Origin: Hyphomicrobiales bacterium
GTDB lineage: Bacteria > Pseudomonadota > Alphaproteobacteria > Rhizobiales > Devosiaceae
Length of the DNA stretch: 64,000 nucleotides
Assembly: GCA_900470445.1 (NCBI GenBank)
Contig: UCAU01000012.1
Coordinates: forward strand, 1 to 64,000
Direction: 5' to 3'
A program made the position numbers and the translations under genes. Position 1 is the stretch's first letter. Each line of letters begins with the position of its first letter. The notes under the pieces were generated by a model. It worked only from the letters and a program-made list of their open reading frames with translations. It searched no databases and was not told where the DNA came from. Below, one piece after another: positions 51,690-62,122 of the stretch.

Positions 51690-51857
51690 TCTCCTGCCAG
51701 AGTGTTGCGCCAACACAGCACCTCGCCGCCCTTCGGCACTAGCAATTGCCTTGCCTCTTGCTCTCGAACCCGCTTGCCCCCTAATCGTGGGCAAAGGCGG
51801 CGCCCAGCGGGGGCAGGCGCGGCCAGCGCGCGCCAATACGGGTGAGGAGTTGCCCTC

Positions 51858-52523
51858 TTGTCTTTTACCAAACCACTCTTGCTGGTTGCCGCCGCACTGC
51901 TGCTGGCCGCACCGGCCTGGGCCCAGGACGCGGGCGAGCCGGCGCTGAGCGCGGCCGATGGCAAGCTGGTGCTTGACGTTCCCGAACAGCGCCTCGCCAT
52001 GCCCATGCCCGATTGGCTCAATGCCGGCGATGTCGGCGGCAGCGATATCAAGCCATTGGTTGATTTGAGCTACAGCGTCGAGAACGGCCAGGTGCGGCTG
52101 GACATTCGGCCCAAGGGCGAAACCGAGGCCGATTGGAAAATCGCCTATGGCGCCCATTTGCAGGAACAGACCAGCGGCACGCTGGTCGGCTTCCGGCGCA
52201 GCGTCATGGCCGGCTATGGCCAGAGCTGCCAGCCCAATGCCATGGCCTTCTTCCAGTTCGGCCAGGATGACGGCGACAATCTGGCTCCGCTCGGCTTTGC
52301 CTGCGGTGCCTTTTTCGATGGTCTGAGCGGGTTGGCCGGCCGCGGTGAGATCGCCGTGATGAGCTTCCGCAAAAGCGCCAAGGGCGTTGCTGTCTTCTAC
52401 CAGACCTGGCGCGGCCCGGCCTTCGATCCGTCAAAGCCGGCCACTTGGCCGGTCGCCACCAATGTGGTGGAAGAACGCTCACGCCAGCTGCAGGCCGAAG
52501 TCAGCCTGACACTGGCGGATTGA
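51858..52523 (+). CDS. Secreted protein of unknown function
   Basis: This 221-residue protein has a signal peptide (LLLVAAALLLAAPAWAQDAG). A mature part follows with two conserved-looking cysteines (GQSCQPNAMAFFQF and LGFACGAFFDGL). The TTG at 51858 is preceded by GAGGAG, 8 bases away, which supports that start. It is probably periplasmic. No function is recognised. Confidence 0.75.
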   Translation: MSFTKPLLLVAAALLLAAPAWAQDAGEPALSAADGKLVLDVPEQRLAMPMPDWLNAGDVGGSDIKPLVDLSYSVENGQVRLDIRPKGETEADWKIAYGAHLQEQTSGTLVGFRRSVMAGYGQSCQPNAMAFFQFGQDDGDNLAPLGFACGAFFDGLSGLAGRGEIAVMSFRKSAKGVAVFYQTWRGPAFDPSKPATWPVATNVVEERSRQLQAEVSLTLAD

Positions 52524-52554
52524 CGGGCGCGCGACGAGGGCCTAATGCCTCGCC

Positions 52555-52965
52555 ATGAGCAAAGATAACAAGCCAATTGGCCCAAGCCAGCGCATGCTGC
52601 GCGTCGGCGAACTCGTCCGCCACGCGCTGGCGGCGATCTTCGCCCGCGGCGATGTCGAGGACGACGCCCTGCGCGGCTCGGTCATCACCGTGCCCGAAGT
52701 GCGCATGACTCCCGATCTCAAGATTGCCAACGCCTATATCATGCCGCTGGGCGGCATGCATGCCGAGGAAATCGTCGCGGCGCTGAACCGGCATCGCAAG
52801 TTTATCCGTGGCCGCGTCGCGCCGCAGATCAACATGAAATTCGCCCCCGAAATGCGCTTCTACGTCGACGACACGTTCGAGGAAGCCGGCCGCATCGATT
52901 CCCTGCTGCGCTCGGACCGCGTGCAGCGCGATTTGGATGGCGACGAGGACGAGAGCCAAGATTGA
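52555..52965 (+). CDS. rbfA: Ribosome-binding factor A
   Basis: This 136-residue protein helps mature 16S rRNA. It starts PSQRMLRVGELVRHALAAIF and has VITVPEVRMTPDLKIANAYI and FIRGRVAPQINMKFAPEMRF, with the KH-like fold's conserved parts. An acidic tail follows. It is coupled to truB through a TTGA overlap. infB is not upstream here, unlike the usual nusA-infB-rbfA-truB order. Confidence 0.95.
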   Translation: MSKDNKPIGPSQRMLRVGELVRHALAAIFARGDVEDDALRGSVITVPEVRMTPDLKIANAYIMPLGGMHAEEIVAALNRHRKFIRGRVAPQINMKFAPEMRFYVDDTFEEAGRIDSLLRSDRVQRDLDGDEDESQD

Positions 52966-53864
52966 GTGCCCCCAAGCGCATCAAGCGCGCGATTTCGGGC
53001 TGGGTCGTCCTCAACAAGCCCTATGACATGACCTCGACCCAAGCCGTGGGCAAGGTGCGCTGGCTGTTCAGCGCTGCCAAGGCCGGCCATGCCGGCACGC
53101 TCGACCCGCTGGCCACCGGCATATTGCCCATCGCTTTGGGCGAGGCCACCAAGGCGGTGCCCCAGGTGCAGGATGGCACCAAGATTTACCGCTTCGCCAT
53201 TCAATGGGGCAGCGCCACCACCACAGACGACGCCGAAGGCAGCGTGGTCGCGACCTCTGATACCAGGCCCGACGAGGCGGCTTTGCTGGCAGTTCTGCCA
53301 AGCTTCACCGGCACGATCCTGCAGCGCCCGCCGATCTTTTCGGCCCTCAAGATCGATGGCGAACGTGCCTATGATCTGGCCCGGGCCGGCGAGGCGGTGG
53401 AACTGGCGCCGCGCGAAATCGATGTGGATACCATTGTCCTCGTGTCCCATGGCACCGAACATTCCGTGCTCGAAGTCACCTGCGGCAAGGGCACCTATGT
53501 GCGCTCGCTGGCGCGCGATATCGCCGAGGCGCTGGGCACGCGCGGCCATGTTTCGATGCTGCATCGAGCTGCCGTCGGTCCGTTCAACGATGCCGATGCA
53601 CTGACCATCGAGCAGCTGGAAGCGCTGGAGATCGGTGAGCGCGACGCTCTGCTGAAAAGCGTTTCGGCTGGCTTCACGGATCTGCCGGAAATCCGGCTCG
53701 ATGCACAACAGGCGACCGCCGTGCGGCATGGCAATGCGGTGCTGCTGACCGGCGCTGGCTCGCCCGTGTCGCTGGACGAGTGCTGGGTGAGCTTCAAGGG
53801 CGAAGTGCTCGCCACCGGCTGGGTCGAGTTCGGCCAGTTCAAATGCCGGCGAGTGTTTAACTAA
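52962..53864 (+). CDS. truB: tRNA pseudouridine(55) synthase TruB
   Basis: This 300-residue enzyme makes pseudouridine 55 in the tRNA T-loop. The catalytic Asp48 is in HAGTLDPLATGILP. RPPIFSALKIDGERAYDLAR and GTYVRSLARDIAEALGTRGH follow. It starts at a TTG (52962) that overlaps the rbfA stop. A terminator follows. The partner rpsO is not seen. Confidence 0.95.
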   Translation: MSAPKRIKRAISGWVVLNKPYDMTSTQAVGKVRWLFSAAKAGHAGTLDPLATGILPIALGEATKAVPQVQDGTKIYRFAIQWGSATTTDDAEGSVVATSDTRPDEAALLAVLPSFTGTILQRPPIFSALKIDGERAYDLARAGEAVELAPREIDVDTIVLVSHGTEHSVLEVTCGKGTYVRSLARDIAEALGTRGHVSMLHRAAVGPFNDADALTIEQLEALEIGERDALLKSVSAGFTDLPEIRLDAQQATAVRHGNAVLLTGAGSPVSLDECWVSFKGEVLATGWVEFGQFKCRRVFN

Positions 53865-53889
53865 AAAAAGGCGGGGATCACTCCCCGCC
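53863..53889. terminator. Terminator between truB and the importer operon
   Basis: A stem GGCGGGGA/TCCCCGCC with a 4-base loop has an A-run on its left side, so it is a strong terminator for the minus-strand operon and a weaker one for truB. Confidence 0.78.
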
Positions 53890-53909
53890 CCATTTCTCAT
53901 ATCCAAGGC

Positions 53910-54905
53910 TTACAGCCCGTCGGTCACCGCATGGGTGAACGCGCCTTCGGGCGCCTTGGTAATGGCCGGATTGTCAGGCGACACAGCCGAGAGCAGCGTA
54001 TCGACGGTCTGCTGGTAATCGGCCTCGTCGAGCACGCCGGTCGAGCCTTCGGTCAGCTTGTTGATTTCGCTGACCTGATAGATCTGGTCTTCCAGGGTCA
54101 TGGCGCCGGTCGAGTCATTGTCGACCACGATCTGGGCGGCTTCTTCCGGATTGGCGCGGGCATATTCCCAGCCCTTCATCGAAGCGCGGACGAACTTGGT
54201 CATCTTGGCGACAAAGGCGGGATCAGCCAGCTTGTCTTCGAGCGCATAGAGCCCGTCCTCAAGCATGCCCACGCCTTCATCGCGATAGTTGAAGACGGTC
54301 AGCTCTTCCGGCGTCAGCCCGGCCTTCAGCACCTGGCCATATTCATTATAGGTCATGGTCGAGATGCAGGCGGCCTGCTTCTGGATCAGCGGATCAACGT
54401 TGAAGGCTTGCTTGAGCACTTCGACGCCCTCGGCGCCCCCTTCGGTGGAAAGGCCCAGTTTGGCCATCCAGGCATAGAAGGGATATTCATTGCCGAAGAA
54501 CCACACGCCCAGCGTCTTGCCGGGGAAGTCGGCAGTGGTTTCCACCCCCGCATCCTTGCGGCAGGTCAGCAACAGGCCCGATTGCTTGAACGGCTGGGCG
54601 ATATTGACCAAAGCCACGCCGCGTTCGCGGGCAGCCAGGCCCGCTGCCATCCAGGTGGTGATGACATCGGCGCCACCGCCAGCAATCACCTGCTCGGGGG
54701 CAATGTCAGGCCCGCCCGGCTTGATTTCGACGGTCAGACCCTCTTCCTCATAGAACCCCTTGGCCTGGGCCACGTAATAGCCGGCAAACTGCCCCTGGGT
54801 GACCCATTTAAGCTGGAGTGTCACGTTCTCCTGCGCCTGGGCCCCGCCTGCCGCTGCGGCCAGCGCCATTGCGCCGGCCATCGTGCCGATAAGAAGTTTC
54901 TTCAT
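53910..54905 (-). CDS. ABC transporter substrate-binding protein, NMT1/THI5-like
   Basis: This 331-residue periplasmic protein has a signal peptide (GAMALAAAAGGAQAQENVT). The THI5/NMT1-like family marks are LKWVTQGQFAGYYVAQAKGF and IKPGGPDIAPEQVIAGGGAD, then KTLGVWFFGNEYPFYAWM. This family binds pyrimidines, riboflavin precursors or related rings. It is the last gene of the pyrimidine operon, so a pyrimidine or hydantoin ligand is likely. Confidence 0.9.
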   Translation of the reverse strand: MKKLLIGTMAGAMALAAAAGGAQAQENVTLQLKWVTQGQFAGYYVAQAKGFYEEEGLTVEIKPGGPDIAPEQVIAGGGADVITTWMAAGLAARERGVALVNIAQPFKQSGLLLTCRKDAGVETTADFPGKTLGVWFFGNEYPFYAWMAKLGLSTEGGAEGVEVLKQAFNVDPLIQKQAACISTMTYNEYGQVLKAGLTPEELTVFNYRDEGVGMLEDGLYALEDKLADPAFVAKMTKFVRASMKGWEYARANPEEAAQIVVDNDSTGAMTLEDQIYQVSEINKLTEGSTGVLDEADYQQTVDTLLSAVSPDNPAITKAPEGAFTHAVTDGL

Positions 54906-54934
54906 AGTCGACTTTCCCCTGAGTTTTGCCCCGC

Positions 54935-56026
54935 CTATGCACCGCGCACAGATGGATGCCAGAAGGTGACGCCCCGTTCCATCAGGCTAATCACCCCGTA
55001 GAAGACCGATCCCGCGACAGCCGCCACCGCGATTTCGGCCCACACCATATCGACATTCATTCTGCCGACTTCGGTTGAGATCCGGAAACCCATTCCCACA
55101 ATGGGCGTCCCGAAGAATTCCGCTACGATTGCGCCGATCAAGGCCAGAGTCGAGTTGATCTTTAGGGCGTTGAATATGAAGGGCCCCGCAGCGGGAAGAC
55201 GCAGCTTCATAAGGGTTTGCCAATAGCCGGCGGCATAGGTGCGCATCAGGTCGCGCTCGATGGCGGAAGATGCGTTGAGGCCGGCCACGGTATTCACCAG
55301 CATGGGGAAGAAGGTCATGATCACAACGACCGCGGCCTTGGATTGCCAGTCAAAGCCGTACCACATGACCATGATCGGCGCGACGCCCACAATGGGCAGC
55401 GCCGAGACGAAATTGCCCAGCGGCAGAAGCCCCGATTTGAGAAAGGGCGAGCGATCGATGAGAATGGCGACGATAAAGCCCAGCCCACAGCCCAAAGCAT
55501 AGCCGATCAGCACGGCCTTGAAGGTCTGCTGGAAATCGGCCAGCAGCGTCGGCACCGAATTGGTGATGCGCGTCCAGATCATCGATGGCGGCGGCAGGAT
55601 AACCTGCGGCACATTGCCGGCTCGGGTGATGACCTCCCAGGCGACAAGGATGGTTAGGCCGAAGACGACGGGAATGAGCAGGCCCAGCCCGGCATTGTCG
55701 GCATAGCCCGGCGCGATAGCCTTGGAGAGGCGCTCGACAAACAGCCAGGCAAATAGCCACGCCGCAATCAGCGCCATCCAGAAGAATGCGGGCGCAGGGG
55801 TAAAGACGCCAATGCTGGTGAGCAGGGCGGCCGCCCCGAGCACGGCAAAGGCGCCATCGGCCCATAGCCCGAGCGGCACGAAAAAGCGGATCAGCGACAG
55901 CGTCCCTAAAGCAAGGAACGCCTTGAGCAGCAGCCCGGCTTCAAAGGGCGTCGCAAAGCTCAGGGCCAAAGCCGCGGCACAAAGGCCACCCACGACAAGC
56001 GCCAGATAGAATTGCAGCTGGCTCAT
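54935..56026 (-). CDS. ABC transporter permease (first subunit)
   Basis: This 363-residue protein has about eight helices. Its first half is extra compared with most relatives (VGGLCAAALALSFATPFEAG, then GLWADGAFAVLGAAALLTS). The later half has the EAA motif MRTYAAGYWQTLMKLRLPAA. It overlaps the other permease gene by 4 bases. It imports the ligand bound by the 53910 protein. Confidence 0.88.
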   Translation of the reverse strand: MSQLQFYLALVVGGLCAAALALSFATPFEAGLLLKAFLALGTLSLIRFFVPLGLWADGAFAVLGAAALLTSIGVFTPAPAFFWMALIAAWLFAWLFVERLSKAIAPGYADNAGLGLLIPVVFGLTILVAWEVITRAGNVPQVILPPPSMIWTRITNSVPTLLADFQQTFKAVLIGYALGCGLGFIVAILIDRSPFLKSGLLPLGNFVSALPIVGVAPIMVMWYGFDWQSKAAVVVIMTFFPMLVNTVAGLNASSAIERDLMRTYAAGYWQTLMKLRLPAAGPFIFNALKINSTLALIGAIVAEFFGTPIVGMGFRISTEVGRMNVDMVWAEIAVAAVAGSVFYGVISLMERGVTFWHPSVRGA

Positions 56027-56919
56027 GCCGGTCGCGCCCCCATGCTCTTGTTGACGAGGCGTTCCACCAGGGCGACCGCCAGTACCAGAATGGCAGCGAG
56101 AATGGAGGCGGCGACCAGCGCCGCCCAGATCTGTACGGTCTGGCTATAATAGGAGCCGGCCAGCAGCCGCGCGCCGAGCCCGGCCACGGCCCCGGTGGGC
56201 AATTCGCCCACGATGGCACCGACCAGGCTCGCCGCCACGCCCACCTTGAGCGAAGCAAAGAGAAAGGGCACCGAAGCCGGCCAGCGCAGCTTCCAGAAAG
56301 TCTGGCTGGGCGAGGCATTATAGGTGTGCATCAGATCAAGCTGGATCGCCTCGGGGCTGCGCAGCCCCTTGACCATGCCAACCGCGACCGGGAAAAAGCT
56401 GAGATAAGCCGAAATGATCGCCTTGCTGATCAGCCGCGCCGGATCGGTCGGAACGCCCAATGTGCCGGTAAAGATATTGAAGCCGATCACCACGATCAGC
56501 GGCGCCAGCGCCAGGATGGGGATGGTCTGGCTGGCCACGATCCAAGGCATCAACGAGCGGTTCATCGCCTCATTGTGCACGATCAGCACGGCCAGCAGAA
56601 TGCCCAGCGCCGACCCCATGGCAAAGCCGAGCGCGGTGGCCGAGAAGGTGACCCAGGCATGGAACAACAGGCTGCGCGGCTTATTGGGAGCCACCAGCAC
56701 GGTTGAATTCCACAGCTCGCCAAACACCTGATGGGCGGTGGGCAGCACGGGCTTGTCCTGGTTCCAGGTATCAAGCACGAACTGCGTGGCGGGCACATTG
56801 GTGATGTCGCCACGCCGATAAACATCGTTCTGCCATTGGGCATTCATGCCAATCGCAGCGGCATACCAGACGGCCACAATGGCGAGCAGGACAATGAGGA
56901 TGGGGAAGGTGCGGGTCAT
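56023..56919 (-). CDS. ABC transporter permease (second subunit)
   Basis: This 298-residue membrane protein has an N-terminal helix (FPILIVLLAIVAVWYAAAIG), then a periplasmic segment and core helices. The coupling motif is MHTYNASPSQTFWKLRWPAS. I chose the ATG at 56919; longer readings add no homology. It starts 19 bases after the ATPase gene. Confidence 0.88.
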   Translation of the reverse strand: MTRTFPILIVLLAIVAVWYAAAIGMNAQWQNDVYRRGDITNVPATQFVLDTWNQDKPVLPTAHQVFGELWNSTVLVAPNKPRSLLFHAWVTFSATALGFAMGSALGILLAVLIVHNEAMNRSLMPWIVASQTIPILALAPLIVVIGFNIFTGTLGVPTDPARLISKAIISAYLSFFPVAVGMVKGLRSPEAIQLDLMHTYNASPSQTFWKLRWPASVPFLFASLKVGVAASLVGAIVGELPTGAVAGLGARLLAGSYYSQTVQIWAALVAASILAAILVLAVALVERLVNKSMGARPA

Positions 56920-56938
56920 GGCGTTGCACACGGCCCCA

Positions 56939-57772
56939 TCACACCGTCTCCTCATAAGAATGCCCAGCCCGCAGTCCGTCCCGCACCCTTGCGGCAATCG
57001 CCAAAAATTCCGGACTTTCGCGGATATCGAGCGGCCGCTCTCGTGGCAAAGTGCTCTCGATCACATCCGTCACCCGGCCAGGGCGCGGCGACATCACCAC
57101 GATCTTGGTGGAGAGATAGACCGCCTCGGGAATGGAGTGGGTGACGAAACAAATCGTCTTCTGCGTCCGCTCCCACAGCTTGAGCAGCTCGGAGTTGAGA
57201 TGATCGCGCACGATTTCGTCCAGCGCGCCAAACGGCTCGTCCATCAGCAACAGGTCGGCGTCGAAGGCCAGCGCCCTCGCGATTGACGCCCGCTGCTGCA
57301 TGCCGCCCGACAGCTGCCAGGGATATTTCTTCTCGAAGCCCGAGAGGTTCACCAGCTCCATGGTGCGCTGGATGCGCTCGGCCTGCTGGGCCTGATTATA
57401 GCCCATGATCTCGAGCGGCAGCGCCACGTTCTTCTCGATGGTGCGCCAGGGATAAAGCGCCGGTGCCTGGAACACATAGCCATAGGCCCGATCCCTACGG
57501 GCATTTTCCGGCGTCTGCCCATTGATGGTCAGCGTGCCTGAAGTGGGCTGCTCGAGATCGGCAATGGTGCGCAAAAATGTGGTCTTGCCACAGCCCGAGG
57601 GGCCGATGAACGAGACGAACTCGCCCTTGGCAATGGAGAGATTGACGTCGCTGAGTGCAACGACGTCCCCGTCATTCGTCTTGAAGGTGAGGCCGAGCCC
57701 GGCGGCGGAAACCACCGCCCTGGGCGGAGCCTTGTCGGTGATGGCGGCAGAAGAATCGGTCGTCACGGACAA
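56939..57772 (-). CDS. ABC transporter ATP-binding protein
   Basis: This 277-residue ATPase has Walker A GPSGCGKTT, signature LSGGMQQRASIARALAF, Walker [13 protein letters not shown] and the switch THSIPEA. I chose the TTG at 57772, as AAAGG lies 7 bases upstream; a GTG at 57766 is possible. It is 48 bases downstream of the dihydropyrimidinase gene. Confidence 0.92.
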   Translation of the reverse strand: MSVTTDSSAAITDKAPPRAVVSAAGLGLTFKTNDGDVVALSDVNLSIAKGEFVSFIGPSGCGKTTFLRTIADLEQPTSGTLTINGQTPENARRDRAYGYVFQAPALYPWRTIEKNVALPLEIMGYNQAQQAERIQRTMELVNLSGFEKKYPWQLSGGMQQRASIARALAFDADLLLMDEPFGALDEIVRDHLNSELLKLWERTQKTICFVTHSIPEAVYLSTKIVVMSPRPGRVTDVIESTLPRERPLDIRESPEFLAIAARVRDGLRAGHSYEETV

Positions 57773-57820
57773 GGGCAGGCCTTTCTCAACAGGTCGGGAA
57801 GTGGTGGGGGAAGCGGATCA

Positions 57821-59272
57821 TCAAACCCCCGTCGCCGGAATGCCGGTGCGTTCCACCTTGCGCGGGGCGACGATGTCTTTCCATTGGCTGAGTGCCCGGT
57901 TGACCGGATTCTTGGCCTCGCGGCCCACGAATTTGCCATGGCCCGGCTCGGCCTTGATCTCGTTTTCAACGATCGAGACCTTGCCGCGGCTCAGCACATA
58001 GCGGGGCAGGCCGGTCAATTCGAAACCTTCAAAGACATTGTAGTCGATGACCGATTGCTGGGCCTTGGCCGTAATGGTCTTTTTGCGCGCCGGGTCCCAG
58101 ACGATGAGGTCGGCATCCGCGCCCACCAGCACGGCGCCCTTTTTGGGGTAGAGGCCCAATATCTTGGCGATATTGGTCGAGGTGACGGCGACGAATTCGT
58201 TCATGGTCAGCCGGCCGGTATTGACCCCCTTGGTCCACAGCACCGGCAGGCGATCTTCGAGCCCGCCCGTGCCATTGGGAATCTTGGAGAAATTGCCGAC
58301 GCCATTGCGCTTCTGCGCGGTGGTAAAGGCGCAGTGATCGGTGGCAACGGCCGAGAGCGAGCCCGATTGCAGCCCGCCCCACAGCGAATCCTGATGGGTC
58401 TTGTTGCGGAAGGGTGGGGACATGACACGGCGGGCGGCGTGGTCCCAATCGGGGTTGAAATATTCGCTTTCATCCAGTGTCAAATGCTGGATCAGCGGCT
58501 CGCCATAAACCCGCATGCCCTTTTGCCGGGCGCGGCGAATGGCTTCATGGGCCTGTTCGCACGAGACATGGACCACGTAGAGCGGCACGCCGGCCATATC
58601 GGCAATCATGATGGCGCGGTTGGTGGCTTCACCCTCGACTTCCGGCGGGCGGGAATAGGCATGACCTTCGGGGCCATTATTGCCCGCTTCGAGCAATTTT
58701 TGCGTCATGGCGGCAACCACGTCGCCGTTTTCCGCATGCACCAATGGCAGGGCGCCCAGATCGGCGCAGCGCTGGAAGGACGAGAACATCTCGTCGTCAT
58801 TGACCATCAGGCTGCCCTTATAGGCCATGAAATGCTTGAAGCTGGTAATGCCCCGATCCACCACTTCGGCCATCTCGTTGAACACCTGCTCGCCCCACCA
58901 GGTGATGGCCATGTGGAAGGAATAATCGGCCGATGCCAGCGAAGTCTTGTTGTCCCACATCTGCAGGGCTTCAAGCAGGCTCTGATTGGGATTGGGCAGG
59001 CAGAAATCGACCACCATCGTGGTGCCGCCGGCCAGGCCCGCGCGGGTGCCGGATTCAAAATCATCGGCCGAATAGGTGCCCATGAAGGGCATTTCCAGAT
59101 GCGTATGCGGATCGATGCCGCCAGGCATGATGTAGCAGCCTGATGCGTCGAGCACTTCATCGCCGGACAGGTTCTGGCCGATCTCGACGATGATATCGCC
59201 GTCGATCTTGACGTCGGCCTTGTAGGTCAGGTCGGCGGTGACGACCGTGCCGTTCTTGATGACTTTGCTCAT
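57821..59272 (-). CDS. hydA: Dihydropyrimidinase / hydantoinase
   Basis: This 483-residue amidohydrolase opens the ring of dihydropyrimidines or hydantoins. Metal ligands are His56 and His58 (DPHTHLE), carbamylated Lys152 (FMAYKG), His180 (LVHAENGD), His236 (VVHVSCE) and Asp313 (ATDHCAFT). The next step is done by the adjacent ureidopropionase. The start MSKVIKNGTVVTADL is the family's usual one. It lies in one operon with the importer and with the downstream steps of the pathway. Confidence 0.95.
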   Translation of the reverse strand: MSKVIKNGTVVTADLTYKADVKIDGDIIVEIGQNLSGDEVLDASGCYIMPGGIDPHTHLEMPFMGTYSADDFESGTRAGLAGGTTMVVDFCLPNPNQSLLEALQMWDNKTSLASADYSFHMAITWWGEQVFNEMAEVVDRGITSFKHFMAYKGSLMVNDDEMFSSFQRCADLGALPLVHAENGDVVAAMTQKLLEAGNNGPEGHAYSRPPEVEGEATNRAIMIADMAGVPLYVVHVSCEQAHEAIRRARQKGMRVYGEPLIQHLTLDESEYFNPDWDHAARRVMSPPFRNKTHQDSLWGGLQSGSLSAVATDHCAFTTAQKRNGVGNFSKIPNGTGGLEDRLPVLWTKGVNTGRLTMNEFVAVTSTNIAKILGLYPKKGAVLVGADADLIVWDPARKKTITAKAQQSVIDYNVFEGFELTGLPRYVLSRGKVSIVENEIKAEPGHGKFVGREAKNPVNRALSQWKDIVAPRKVERTGIPATGV

Positions 59273-59297
59273 TTCCGTTCCCTCTGAAATGCACGTC

Positions 59298-59332
59298 CCG
59301 CGCCCCTTCTTCCCCTCAGAATGGGGGCGCGG
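59298..59332. repeat. Inverted repeat between hydrolase genes
   Basis: A 9-bp stem CCGCGCCCC/GGGGCGCGG with a 17-base loop lies in the 82-base gap. There is no U-tract; it may be a transcript-processing or stability element. Confidence 0.4.
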
Positions 59333-59354
59333 TCAGATGACTATATTAAAGGCG

Positions 59355-60605
59355 TCACTCCACGATCTCCGCCGTCTCGACGACCGCGTGGAACAGCACA
59401 TCGGCACCGGCCGCTGCCCATTCCTTGGAAATTTCCTCTGCCTCATTGTGGCTGAGCCCGCCGACGCAGGGGCACATGATCATGGTGGCGGGCGCCACCT
59501 TGGCCGCCCAGCAGGCATCGTGCCCGGCGCCGGAAATGATGTTCATATGGCTATAGCCCAGATCTTCGGCCGCCTTGCGGACGCGGGCGACCAAGGTGGG
59601 GTCGAAGGTGACGGGATCAAAATGCCCGACGGCCTCGACCGAGCAGCCAACGCCCAGCTCAGCCGCGATCTCTGCCGCCTTGGCCTCGATGGCGGCGCGC
59701 ATGCGATCGAGCTTGCTTTGGTCGGGCGTGCGCAGATCAACGGTGAACACTACCGTGCCGGGCAGCACATTGCGCGAATTGGGCGAGAATTTCGCCTGGC
59801 CCACACCGGCCACAGCACCCGGCTGGTTTTCCATGGCGATGGCCTGCACCGCCTCGATGATCCGCGCCATGGCGAGGCCCGCATTGACCCGCATGGCCAT
59901 GGGGGTCGAGCCGGTATGGGCTTCCTTGCCCGTCAGGGTGAATTCGAGCCACCACAGGCCCTGGCAGTGGGTGACGACGCCGATCTGCTTATTCTCGGCT
60001 TCAAGGATCGGGCCCTGTTCGATGTGATATTCGAAATAGGCATGCATCTTGCGCGCGCCCACGTCCTCGGCGCCCAGCCAGCCAATGCGCTGGAGCTCGT
60101 CGCCATAGGTTTTGCCGTCCATGTCCTTGCGGCCATAGGCGTAGTCGAGGCTATGCATGCCGGCGAACACGCCCGAGGCCAGCATGGCCGGCGCAAAGCG
60201 CGCACCTTCCTCATTGGCCCAATTGGTGACCACGATGGGATGCTTGGTTTTGATGCCCAGATCGTTCATCGAGCGGATGACTTCGAGCCCCGCCAACACG
60301 CCCAGCACGCCATCATATTTGCCGCCCGTGGGCTGGGTATCGAGATGGCTGCCGACATAGACCGGCAGCGCATCGGGATCACTGCCGGCGCGGGTCGCGA
60401 ACATGGTGCCCATCTTGTCGACGCCCATGCTGAGGCCTGCGGCTTCGCACCAGCGCTGGAACAGATGGCGGCCCTCGCCATCTTCGTCGGTCAGCGTCTG
60501 CCGATTATTGCCGCCGGCAATACCCGGGCCGATCTTGGCCATATCCATGAGGCTGTCCCACAGACGGTCGCCATTGATCTTGAGGTTTTCTCCGGGGGCA
60601 GACAT
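59355..60605 (-). CDS. Beta-ureidopropionase / N-carbamoyl-amino-acid hydrolase (M20 type)
   Basis: This 416-residue zinc hydrolase of the M20 family converts N-carbamoyl-beta-alanine to beta-alanine, CO2 and ammonia. Metal-ligand motifs are VGSHLDTQPTGGKYDGVLG, TNWANEEGARFAPAM and EYHIEQGPILE. HTGSTPMAMRVNAGLAM and SHNEAEEI complete the active site. I chose the ATG at 60605 (AGGAA 6 bases upstream); a GTG at 60611 has no spacing. It is 24 bases downstream of mmsA. Confidence 0.92.
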   Translation of the reverse strand: MSAPGENLKINGDRLWDSLMDMAKIGPGIAGGNNRQTLTDEDGEGRHLFQRWCEAAGLSMGVDKMGTMFATRAGSDPDALPVYVGSHLDTQPTGGKYDGVLGVLAGLEVIRSMNDLGIKTKHPIVVTNWANEEGARFAPAMLASGVFAGMHSLDYAYGRKDMDGKTYGDELQRIGWLGAEDVGARKMHAYFEYHIEQGPILEAENKQIGVVTHCQGLWWLEFTLTGKEAHTGSTPMAMRVNAGLAMARIIEAVQAIAMENQPGAVAGVGQAKFSPNSRNVLPGTVVFTVDLRTPDQSKLDRMRAAIEAKAAEIAAELGVGCSVEAVGHFDPVTFDPTLVARVRKAAEDLGYSHMNIISGAGHDACWAAKVAPATMIMCPCVGGLSHNEAEEISKEWAAAGADVLFHAVVETAEIVE

Positions 60606-60628
60606 GGGCACTTCCTATGGACGAGAGA

Positions 60629-62121
<1,493 letters not shown>

Positions 62122-62122
<1 letters not shown>

